Below, piece by piece: positions 52,449 through 62,530 of a DNA stretch of 64,000 bases (positions are counted from its first letter, which is position 1; each line of letters begins with the position of its first letter). The position numbers were made by a program, and so were the translations under genes. The DNA lies in the NCBI RefSeq assembly GCF_000264905.1, contig NW_006763137.1:2011812-2075811 (forward strand). The letters run 5' to 3'. The notes under the pieces were generated by a model, which saw nothing but the letters and a program-made list of their open reading frames with translations, was not told the DNA's origin and searched no databases. Source of the stretch: Stereum hirsutum FP-91666 SS1. Taxonomy: Eukaryota > Basidiomycota > Agaricomycetes > Russulales > Stereaceae.

Positions 52449-54095
52449 ATGCAACTCCCCGGCATACTCGATGATTTTTGCGATGCCGTCACAATCCTAC
52501 AAGATGCTTATAGTGTCCTCATACCCCCGCTTGGCCACTCTGTTCCATCCGTAGTCCTTCAGTGGTCAACACCAGCCCAAGCCGCACCTCCCTTGTTCAT
52601 GAAGAACCTCCTCGAGTTCTCCAAGGATCCTGGACTAATCATGGGCCCCTCTGCTCATATTTTGTCCTCCCAGCCTCTTCCCTCTATATCCGATCTAGAA
52701 ATACATGTTCACGATGTGGTTTTTCCTGCTCATAAACGAGGCGAGGTATCCTTTCTTCTGCCTGTTGAGCAGGATGGAAGGACCAACCATCTACGTGTAC
52801 TGCTTTACGGCTTCACCTACTGGTACTTGGTCCATCATATTGTCCTGTTCAAGGATGCTTGGCGGCCTGCGCTGCAATGGCTCTAGTCCCAAACCAGAAA
52901 TAATCCCCTCGCAGCCCTCGCGTTTGAGACAATCAACACCCTATCGTGGCGTCCCGACCTGCCCGGCAATATGGGAGATACAGTGTCTCTTACTCGTTAT
53001 TTGGGCACAAAGTGGCTCAGTTGGGATAATATGGATCAATGCCTAACGATACTCGAGCGTGACATACTCACGAACAAAAACCTACGTGCCACTGCTATGT
53101 CCACTGGTTCAAACATGAAGATGAAGAGCATCTACCGTCATGAACCATCGCGAAATGCATACCCTGCCGTAAAAAGCATCCCTCATATGCTCAACTTGGG
53201 CAATGCTTTATGGGACAACACACTTCAAAATCTCTATATGACTGTTCCTACACAAGTCTCGGGTGGCACTGTGATCTTGCCCAATGACGACGAGAGCCAC
53301 CATGCAAACCACTGGGTCGCGGTGGTTATCACCACTCAGCCTCAGCCAAGGATACTCTACGGTGATCCAATGGGATTTCCTGCCCCGGTAGAGCTCCTTG
53401 AGATCCTCAGGTGGTGGCTCAAACACTACCGAGAGAACGAGTTTGAGCTCGCCAAACTATCGTGCATGAAGCAAAGCAATGACTACTCGTGCGGTGTTCT
53501 CTCCGTCAATGCTATCCGCCACTACTTCTTTCCGGATGCCCATGCGCTCCTCGAGCCCACCGACACGTTAAAGCCCCATCTACAAGCATTTATAGAGGCT
53601 ATCGGGCACGTACAAGTCATGGTAAGTTTCACAAACCAAGACTATCCACAGAGTTTACTCACTGTGAACACCTTACAGAATAAGAACCTTGTCGCAACGG
53701 CTGAACCACCGCGTGCACTACAGCAAACATTCAACATGACTATACCCCAGTCCTCAGCATCTGATCTCCCCGTCTCCGCACCTACTATTCCAGCCGCTCC
53801 TGTCACGATACCACAGAAGCGGCTCACAGAAGGATCTGTTCCAAATTCAAAGGACTCAACGGACAACAAACGCAAGAGATTGACGGGCTTGAAGCCACCG
53901 GAGGTACAGGCACATGTTGACCAGGTGCTTGCCAGGGTGGAAGGAGGGATTAAAGGGAAGGGAAAGGCAAGGGAAGTCGACAGTGAAGAGGAACCAATCA
54001 AACCGGGATTGATCATCAGGACAGAAGTGGTGGAACACTGTGGAATAGGATGTTTGTTCAGACGTGCCTACCCAAGAACATGCAAGGGCAGCTGA
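52449..54095 (+). CDS. Ulp1/C48-like cysteine protease domain protein of the transposon
   Basis: The frame opens at ATG 52449 (MQLPGILDDFCDAVTILQDA) and stays in one frame past 53600, broken only by TAG 52884-52886 in the middle of otherwise continuous sequence. The C48 papain-like triad is visible in order: His in HHANHWVAVVI (about 53300), Asp in ILYGDPMG (about 53360), and Gln and Cys in MKQSNDYSCGVLS (about 53468-53506). A GT-AG intron follows VQVM (gtaagt...cttacag). The last part is a basic, disordered Lys/Arg-rich stretch (DNKRKRLTGLKPP, GIKGKGKAREVD) resembling a nuclear localisation region. Likely a SUMO- or ubiquitin-like-protein peptidase. It may be a separate gene or the N-terminal half of a fusion with the downstream transposase; the linking 54100-54820 region is not resolved. 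Confidence 0.75.
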
Positions 54096-54823
54096 GCTAA
54101 CCCACCAAATGATAGCCATGGTCCTCTTTTTGATGTCGTGGTCCAAGGTCTTGAGGAATGGAGCAAACACTGGAAGTTCAATGTCAGCGTTAGCGAGGAA
54201 TAGTGGCAGTGGCGGTGGCGACAAGGTGAATCAGGATGTGAGTACTTACTGCACTTTGGAATATACCTTAGGGGCTCACCGATATCATATAGGCTCTGAG
54301 TAACAGTGGTGAGAATACTGCGGGGTCGAGTAGTCATGCTGGAAATAGTGGGGGTAAAAAGATTCAGCAGGTATGTCTTGCAATTAAGATCATGGCGGAT
54401 TTTGTGGTTCACATACGTTCATATCTATCATAGACATTACTTCACATTGTTCGAGTCTCCAAAAAGGTACCGCAAGACAATGTGGGTGGGAATGCTGAGT
54501 ATGGTGACCACAAGACTACAGAGGTTGTGGGGCGTTGGCTGAAAGCAAACGAGGATGTCCCTGAACCCGATTCGACTGTGGCCTGTACTGGTGATACAGA
54601 CGAGTTGATCAACATCGCAAAACCTGCCCAGAACTGGTCAAAAGGGGGTCGCAACCCTGATCTGCTGTTGGAAGTGCTCACTAGACTCTGTCACCGTAGT
54701 GGAAGTCCAACTCAACACATATGGTGTTGTGTTGGGGGCGGCGATTCCAATCCATGCAGTGCAACATTTGGCCATTGCAGTATTACTTGATGTGTCAAGC
54801 ATGTACTACGATGCCATAATTTA
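54096..54823 (+). other. Linker between protease and transposase regions
   Basis: Plus-strand open pieces (DVPTQEHARAAELTHQM; NVGGNAEYGDHKTTEVVGRWL; DELINIAKPAQNWSKGG) with candidate GT-AG introns. It could encode a disordered linker or a DNA-binding N-terminus of the transposase. A BED-type zinc finger would be expected here but I cannot trace one with confidence. Confidence 0.35.
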
Positions 54824-57383
54824 GTGAGATCTCCTCGACTCAAGGCTATCAAATACGCAGTCAAGAACGCACCGTCGTCCAAAGTCACCGCTGCCACCAC
54901 CGCCGCCCACTCCGAGATTGCATCCTCATCTACTAAGAAAGGCGCCCATGATGGTGATGAAAAGGAGGGAGAGGGTGTCGCATCTGAGGAGTCAGATGGG
55001 GATGAGCTTCTTGCAGGCGAGCACGTCTGGTTCAAGAGGGGGAGAGCGAAAGGTGTGAAGGAAAAGAACGCGCGGCTGAACCTCAAGGTGATCAAGTTGC
55101 TGTGCGTGAGAGGATTGGCGACAAATCTGGTCGCGAGCCCAGAATGGCAAGAGGTTTTCTTCATCGCCGACCCAACCTTCAAACCAGCCCCTCTCCATGT
55201 CATCGACGATGAACACATCCCTCAGGAAGCCGAGTCCGTTCGACAGAAGCAGTATACGTACCTCAAGAAGAAGTGGAACCTGATGATATCATACGATGGG
55301 TCAACCTCTATCGCGCATGAAGCATACTGGACGTGTCACATCTCTATGTCAGATGGAAAGGTTTTTCTTGTCTACGTCAAGGAGGCAACAAAAGATCGAC
55401 ACAATGCAAGATTTATTGTTGAGTTTACGCTTGAGGTATGTTCGACTCTAATCACTTTACACTACATATATTCCCTGAGAGTTTTCGTGCAAAGGTCATC
55501 GACACTATCGGACGTGCCCATTTTGCATGTGTCATCTCCGACAGCACTGGTAATACTAGGCTAGCCCGTCGTCTTCTGGTATCTGAGTTCATACGTACTG
55601 CCATCGACCTCCCCGACATTGTACACTTCATCAACAAACTTGTCAAGGACCTCATGAAGATTGCTGAATTTGCAGAGGTATGATTTTCTCCCGAAGCTTC
55701 TGCATGCTTCTTTGATATCACCGCTAATGTGTTAGCTGACTTGTAAACTTTGATCCACAAAGGACATCCATGTCGTCCACCACACAATCTCGGCCTTCCA
55801 TGGCTCGCATAGCAGCTTCGCAGAGCTCAAGAGCGCTCATGCTCGTCATCAAATAAGTAGGAGCCTTGAAGTCATTGGTAAAACCCGATTTGCCACCCTA
55901 GTCCTCTCTTCGGTTTCGGTACAATGCTTGATTCCAGCAATAAAGGATGTGATTCTCAACAAGCCAGACTCCTTTGACGTACGCATGTCACAGCCATATC
56001 CTCAGAGCTGACCATTAACACATCTTACGCACTGTAAACAGACGATATCGGAGTACTACCAGCCACCTCCTTCGAGGAAGACAGCCAATTTCGAGTTTGG
56101 GCTCTCCCAGTTGATTAGTGTGGGTCTCCCCGCCACGAAGGCTCTGGCATGCTTGGAAGCTGTCGAGGCAACGCCTGCCGACGTCTATGTATTCTGGCAC
56201 ACTATTGTTCGTGCCACCAAGGATGCATTGAACGATCCACGAAATGAGTACAACGATACCATCAAGCAGAAGGTCATAGTTATCTTGAACTCGCGCACAA
56301 ACAAGCTATTGGGTGATGGTGATATTGCAACTGGTGCATATCTGGCAGCAGCATATCTCAACAAGAGTAACAAATCTTCGTTCTATTTTATACATTTTAT
56401 TTGAATGTTCAAATACTCCTTGCTGACGACACTGGATGTCTGTTTTTGTTCTAGACTATCTCAACTTGTCGTTGTTTGCGGACGACGAAGAACTGGACCA
56501 AAACAACTCCTATCGCGGTATCTGTCACCCATCTATCTTCAAATACGTCGCCACCTTCCTCGCCCAGCTTGCGTTTGCGGAGATTGAGCATGGTGAGAAG
56601 CCGGAGTTCACAATCTGGCGCAATCGTGCTACACAGTTCAAAGAGCAGTTTGCTGACGAGCTGAAATGGTATGCTCGTGGACAATACCCATTCAATGAGC
56701 GGCTCAATGATACTCAACCACACGCCGTTCGGAGATGGTGGCGCAGACTCGTGGGTAATCGAGACACCCTCATTCTACCCGTAAGTGATCTCTCATACAA
56801 GCTCATCTGTTGACTCATCCGTGTTTCCTGATCACGCATAGCACCTCGCCATCAAGCTCTACTCTATCCGTGTCAACTCAATGCCCAAAGAACGAACCGT
56901 TGGTCAGATAAAAACCATCACACCAAAGAACAGGAATCAGATGAGCATAGAGACCGCCTCTGACCGCACACAGATAGCACAGTTTTACAGTACAGCTTCG
57001 AAGGTGCACGACAATGCATGATGGCAGTTTAGCCCACAATTAACATTTGACACTTACAGACAGAACGGCGTCACCATCATCACCCGAACATCAAGTTTTA
57101 TGATATCAAAAACAAGATCTTTCCTCAATCTGACGAACCAGAAGTAATGCCCGACGAAGAGGACGACAGTTGGTTGGACGAACCATCAACGGAAGTTGCT
57201 GAACCTGCCGCGCAAGTACTCACCGACCGTCACGTCAATGTCCGTTCAGAGCTCTTGGTGGATCTGCTTAGTGATTCGGGCGATGTTTCGAGGGTGAGGG
57301 AAGCCCCTGCGGAGAGTTCCAGCATGGAGGGTTTGGGTCAGAACGGAACGGTGGATGATAACGACTTCTCGATGGAGTTTTGA
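54824..57383 (+). CDS. hAT-like transposase
   Basis: Exons begin after an AG at about 54822. The RNase-H fold core shows LMISYDGSTSIAHEAYW (first catalytic Asp), HISMSDGKVFLVYV, ACVISDSTGNTRLARRLL (second Asp) and IVHFINKLVKDLMKI, the hAT 'H-x-x-N/K-L-x-x-KD' segment. Then come TANFEFGLSQLISVGLPA and a helical insertion. The C-terminal dimerisation-like part has FADELKWYARGQYPFNE, AVRRWWRRLVGN and LAIKLYSIRVNSMPKERTVG, matching hAT C-termini (W, LA, S-x-ER). The tail is acidic and ends at TGA 57381-57383. Introns follow FTLE, EFAE, SFD, NKS, LILP and TASK, each short and phase-consistent. No stop was met in this part, so it may be functional. Confidence 0.8.
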
Positions 57384-57725
57384 TGTTGTTATTCTCACTA
57401 GTAGCCTATATACATGTCTTACTACTCGTACAATGTAGCAGACACCCTGGAGGCTCGCTTGCGTGGCCCAGCGGCCCTTTGACATTCTAACCCGTCCAGG
57501 GACGGAAAATTTTTGCAAAAATAAACAATAAATGTGCATCATGTGCCACGTGATCGAGTATGGTACTGGTACCTTACCTCCCATCCAAATCTGACCGCTG
57601 TATCCTACCGGTACCATACCGCCCAGGCAGTTTTTCCCCGCAACCGTACTTCCTCCTCCACCGCTGTTTCGAGGTCATCCCTTACTTGATACCTATCTAC
57701 TAGTACCCTGTTACACTGAACCAGC

Positions 57726-58093
57726 ATGCCTAAATGCAGACATTGTGGGAAGTTTTGTGCTGCTCAAAAGACTCGAGAGCCATGAGGAAGGCTGTGAGGG
57801 CAATGAAAAGGATGCAGGGGAGAGAACAGAGGTTCTATGAGGCTGCACAAAGAGGCTTAAAAATTTCTTGTGACTAGCTGTTATCACCGTTATGCTCAAC
57901 TATAATCATTACAGATGAATTACAGGGCCCATCTTCTGTAACTCGGTCAAGTTACACCGAACCTCAACCTCATCCCCAGCCATACACAGGCCAACCATCT
58001 CCTCCTCCATCTCCCTCATATCCAGATGAATCCTTGGCACCTGTCAGTCCCATCATCACTCATGATGAGCTCCAGGGCAAAAATATATCATCC
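57726..58093 (+). pseudogene. Fragment of unknown gene with CxxC zinc-finger-like start
   Basis: ATG 57726 gives MPKCRHCGKFCAAQK, then TGA. A one-base shift restores a C2HC-like pattern (C-x2-C...H-x4-C). After an AG acceptor near 57914 an open Pro-rich exon follows (DELQGPSSVTRSSYTEPQ) and ends at a GTAAGC donor after GKNISS. Nothing recognisable lies downstream. It looks like the 5' end of a transposon-type gene cut off by later insertions. Confidence 0.3.
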
Positions 58094-59580
58094 GGTAAGC
58101 AGCATCTTGGGCCACACATGACGAACCAATAGAGAGCATGAAATCGTCCAAAATCAAAACTCAAAAGCCGAGACTGGAACAGTTGAGGCTCCAAACTCAG
58201 TGGTGAGTGCTCGAGCCTGTAGAGCAAAACTTGATTGAGTTTTGCTTCAATCTCCGAGTTTACATTCTTGCTGATCTCACACTCTCTAATGAAATTATTC
58301 TGGAATGATCCAAAAGATTGATTTTTTGGTGATTTTGGCGCAAATCGGTCACGATTTGCTCTTTGTGGGCCTGCGCATATGCGTGACCATTGGGGCAAAT
58401 ATTTCACGACCGGGTGATACGGGAGGGAGAATACCCCATGGCTCAAGACAAAATAATCGGATGGAGGTGGAAAGAGGTGAGAGAAAGGTTGAGTATATTA
58501 GAAAGCCCAGGAATAGACAATCTACAAAACTGGAGAAATACAGGGGAGTGCTACGAGGTATTTATACAAGTCCGAGGTTGCCTCAACAGTAAATAGAAAG
58601 AAAACAAGTCGAATATTCAAGGGTGAACCAAAGGGGAAGACAAATAATAGTGCACTAAGTTTGTGCACTAGAAAGAACACTAAGAAATCCAAACAATGTG
58701 TATGTAGCATGTAAGCTAAGGAGTCCAAGGTCGGACGAGAAGATAGAATGAATAACAAAGCAAAAGGAAAGGGAAAACCTATCTAGAGAACAATGGGTAC
58801 AGTCCTTTCAAACATAAACAATTATCCGCGAACAGTCAGGCACAGATAAAATGCAGAGACACCATAGAATAATAGTATGAACCAGTAGGAGTCCCTTGAT
58901 ATTGAAATGTCGGCGATTGAGTGGAAACTGGTCGAGATACACGAGGGGGAACATTATCAGATGGCCCTAAGTGAGGTTGAGACCAAGATCATGTCGTAGT
59001 ATATTCTACCGTGGGTCAATCGCCGAGCATGTTGGATCAATAGAAAGCTCGAGCTCGAGAGAGTCTTCTGGAATTTTATTCGGAGTGAAACCACCCAGTA
59101 TTGTGCCTTGTAGCTTCATCAGAAGGTGTGTGGAAAACCTAGCACGTCGGAGTCTGAATCGTTTCACAGGAACTGGCAGCTCGGTGCGAGCTTCCGTAGC
59201 TGCGATTGTTTGTCATGCATGGCTTGAATAAAATTGTATAAACTCCAGATAAATTGTGGAGACCTTCTTGGCATATTGGTTTCTATGCGGGTACTCACTT
59301 CCTCGTACATTGATAGGAGAAATGTCACAGGGGACATTTTATGAGGGGCAAGACTTAAGAATGAGGCTCGACGCGTGAGTGCAGGACTTGCCGAACCGGT
59401 TCCCTTATGTGGCTTGTAGGGGTTCGACGAGGTTCGGAGGGCAAAATAAAACGATAGAAATATCGGGTAAAATGTGGGGGACTCGTAGAGACAGTGGCGT
59501 CATTTGTGGGTGGCGTGCGGAGGACAAAAATATGGAAAATGAATTAAAAACAGGACATGTAAGTAGGGTACAGGTGGCGG
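58094..59580. other. Probable gypsy 3' LTR and flank
   Basis: No gene. The right part, from 59588 leftwards, should be the 3' LTR of the gypsy element that lies to the right. Its other border cannot be fixed because the partner LTR is outside the window. Confidence 0.4.
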
Positions 59581-59602
59581 TCATGACATTACCCCCCTCT
59601 TC
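59581..59602 (-). other. Polypurine tract and LTR start of gypsy element
   Basis: On the minus strand, just after the pol stop, GAAGAGGGGGGTAA is followed by TGTCATGA at 59588-59581. A polypurine tract directly before a TG-starting LTR is the expected 3' junction of a Ty3/gypsy element. Confidence 0.65.
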
Positions 59603-62530
59603 AAGGCGGACGTCCCGACCGCCATCGGCTATGCTCTAAGATTCCTGTCATCCATTCGCCACTTTGCTCAACCTCGTCAAGATCAATGTAAGTGGGTCTG
59701 AATTTTATTTGACAAGTATCTATTGGCCTAGGTGCTGAAGGGTTTTTCGTTTGAAAATCCTTCATGGCTTCGTCCGCGTGAGTGATATTGTCCACCGGCT
59801 CCCAGGTATAGTCTTTCTTGAGCGGGTACCCAGCCCAATGAACGCGATACTGAAGCTTTCCTCTATGATATCTCAAGTCTACGATCTCTTCGACGACATA
59901 TTCTTCGACATTATCTTTGACCTCTGTCGGTGGCGGCTCTGGGACCTTCTGAATGGTGAAGCTCGGGGGTGTATACTTGTGTAACAGGGAGGCGTAGAAC
60001 ACTGACGTTTTGACTTGCCAGGTCTTGGGGATCTTCAGCTTGTACAAAGTCTGGCCTATCTTTTCGAGAACTTTGAAGGGACCTAGTCGCTTCTCGGAAA
60101 GTTTCTTCGATGGTCTTTCAACCTTGAGATTGGTCGTCTCTAGCCAGACTTTGTCTCCCACTGCGTAGCCTTGGTCTTCTCTTGCATTCCTGTCATACCA
60201 CCGCTTCATGTTGTCTTTGGCCTTCCTCATTGCTGCCTCCGCATCCTCATGAGCCCGTTTCATTTTGTCGAAGAATTTCTGGGCGTCTATATTACGCGAC
60301 TGCCTACTCGAATTATAGTGCATGTTAGGGTTCCTGCCCGTCTCTAGGAAAAAAGGAGAGTATCCAGTCGCGGAGCTAACGTGATTGTTATAGCATAATT
60401 CCTGTATTGCTAGCCAGTCGACCCAGTTGTCTTGGCGATAATTGGAATAAATACGGAGAAAAGCCTCAATCTCTTGGTTGGCACGCTCGGTCTGTCCATC
60501 TGTCTCGGGATGGCCTGCTGATGAGGGATTGTATTCAATTCCTAGGAGTTTACATAATTCTGTCATGACTTCAGCAATAAACTAGGGGCCTCGGTCTGAT
60601 ATAAACTTTCTAGGTAAGCTGTGGTGCTTGAAAATATTATCCCTCAACAGTTCGGCCACTCCTAACACTGTTATCGTAGTTCTACAGGGCATCATATGTA
60701 TTCTCTTCGAATATAGGCATATGACGACTAATATAGTGTCCATTCCCTTTGATTCTGGCAGTGGTCCGATGAGATCCATCGAGACACTCTCCCAAGGTGC
60801 CAAAGGTACGTCGTGAGGAGATAGGTTTGTTTTGCTAACACAGTGCACACCCATTCACGTACTTTTTCACATCTCTCGAGATCCCTGGCCACCAGTAGTC
60901 TCGAGTAATTAACTCGAGCGTTTTGTGCTGACCGGGGTGTCCTGCCAAAGGTGTGTCATGATACATCATGAGCAGGTCTTGTATCAGGAGACGGTGTTTA
61001 GGTACATAAATTTGACTCTTCCACTCGATCACGCCGTCGTCCCGCTCCACCCAATCCTTGTTTTTGGACACCAGTTCCTTCATAACGATCTCGTCTCTCT
61101 GTCTCATGGCCTTCCAGATTCTGTCATAAATATTGGCAAACAACTGGGTCTGAATCTCAGAAGCTCTATGTGCTAGACGGCGAAAATGCTCGGGCTTCAA
61201 CATTGTTACCTTCTTGTTGTCCGTCTCCCCCTTGTTTAAATCTGGACGTCTGGTGATCGCGTCAGGTTTACCCATCAGGGAGCCGGGCTTGTAGTGCAAG
61301 GAGTAATTATAGTCTTGAAGTTCTTGGAACCAGCGAGCTTGTCGTCTATTCAGCTTCTGAGGTTCTCGGAAATATCCTAGGTTCTGGTGGTCTGACCAAA
61401 TTTCGAAAGGAGTTTCGGTATCGAGCAGGTACAGTCAATACGCTCATACGGAATACACCGATAAGGAATAAAATTACCATATATGGAAATGGGTGTAAAC
61501 ATGGCCCGACGAAAGATTCAATTATGGAGACACATTGTTCAACTCATGACATATCATCTACCACCCAGATATGTCAGTATATGTCGTAGAAAGATACATG
61601 TATATTTTGGAATCTCTGCCATGACTATCACAATTGCTGGAGTGATTTTCTCATAAGGAATAAAATAATCTGAATTACCCCGATTTTATTCCATATGAGG
61701 ATATCAACTGTACTGCCTCCACTCTTCTAGGGACAACACAATGGCCATGAGCTCCTTATTGTATATTTCGTAGTTTCTTTCCGTTTCGTTGAGAGATCAC
61801 AAATAATACGCTAAGGGGTGCCACTTCTCATGTTGGTGCTGAGATAGAACCGCTCCTAGGGTGAAGTTGGAAGCGTCACACTCTACTCGGAGCGGGAGGT
61901 TGTTTCGGTATACGGAAAGTATTGGGCTGGAGCACAGAGTGTCTTTTAGAACATCAAACACTTGTTGCTCCTCGGTGCCCCAAGAGAATTTGACGTTCCC
62001 AGTGAGCTGGGTGAGGGGACGGGCAATTTTCGAGAAGTCCTTAATGAAGTGTCGATAGAAGTTACAGAATCCGAGAAATTGCTGTACTTCTTTCTTTGAC
62101 TTCAATATGGGCCACTCGGAAATGGCTTCCGTCTTCTTAGGATCCATACGAATTTCTTGGTGCCCGATAATCATCCCTAGGAACAGAATTTCCGGTTCAC
62201 AGAACTTGCACTTGGCGACTTTCAAAGACAACTTGTGCTTGGCTAGTAGGCTAAGGACCTCGCATACAACCTCCCAATGCTCCGCCTCGGTCTTGGTAAA
62301 AATCAGTATATTGTCCATATATACTATGATTTTTCCCTTCTCGATGAGCTCTTTGAAAATATTGTTTATCATTTTTGAAATGTGGCGGGTGTGTTACACA
62401 TTCCAAAAAAACATGATGAGGGGCTCAAAGAGACCGTGGTTTGTTAGGAAAGCTGCCTTCCACTCATCTCCATCCTTGATTCGAACGTTCGTGAACCCTC
62501 AACGGATGTCTACCTTCGAAAAGACAGGCA
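59601..62530 (-). pseudogene. Ty3/gypsy (chromovirus-type) pol, inactivated
   Basis: Order on the minus strand: reverse transcriptase (VFSKVDIR, then MINNIFKELIEKGKIIVYMDNILIF), RNase H (LRVECDASNFTLGAVLSQ), the H2C2 integrase region (HDTPLAGHPGQHKTLELI, YWWPGISRDVKKYV, CALC), the integrase core (DLIGPLPESKGMDTILVVI, FISDRGP, SAGHPETDGQTERANQ), and a C-terminal chromodomain (VEEIVDLRYHRGKLQYRVHW, WEPVDNITHA). Stop at 59601. Defects: TGA at 62499-62501; an extra T in a T7 run (62405-62411) shifting frame; the RT active site YMDN instead of YxDD; TGA at 61797-61799; TAG at 60582-60584; and a MITE at 61432-61710. Its 5' part is displaced beyond the window by the element at 62531. Confidence 0.93.
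61432..61710. mobile_element. 279-bp pogo/mariner-like MITE nested in gypsy pol
   Basis: Left end CAGTCAATACGCTCATACGG; right end in reverse CAGTTGATATCCTCATATGG. TA on each side (61430-61431 and 61711-61712). Reading across after removal of the insert and one TA continues the RNase H frame, which confirms the exact borders. GGAATAAAAT is repeated inside both arms. Non-coding. Confidence 0.85.

Larger units (their letters stand above)
52034..57648 (+). mobile_element. hAT-like DNA transposon with C48 protease, 5.6 kb, intact ends
   Basis: Terminal inverted repeats: left TACGGTTGCGGGAAAAACC at 52034; right end reads in reverse TACGGTTGCGGGGAAAAAC and ends at 57648. Directly outside both ends is the same 8-mer CTTCCTCC (52026-52033 and 57649-57656), the exact target-site length of hAT elements. 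Subterminal GGTACC motifs repeat at both ends (for example 52085-52110 and 57560-57615). Inside, in one orientation, lie a Ulp1/C48-like protease region and a hAT-like transposase region. Confidence 0.9.
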
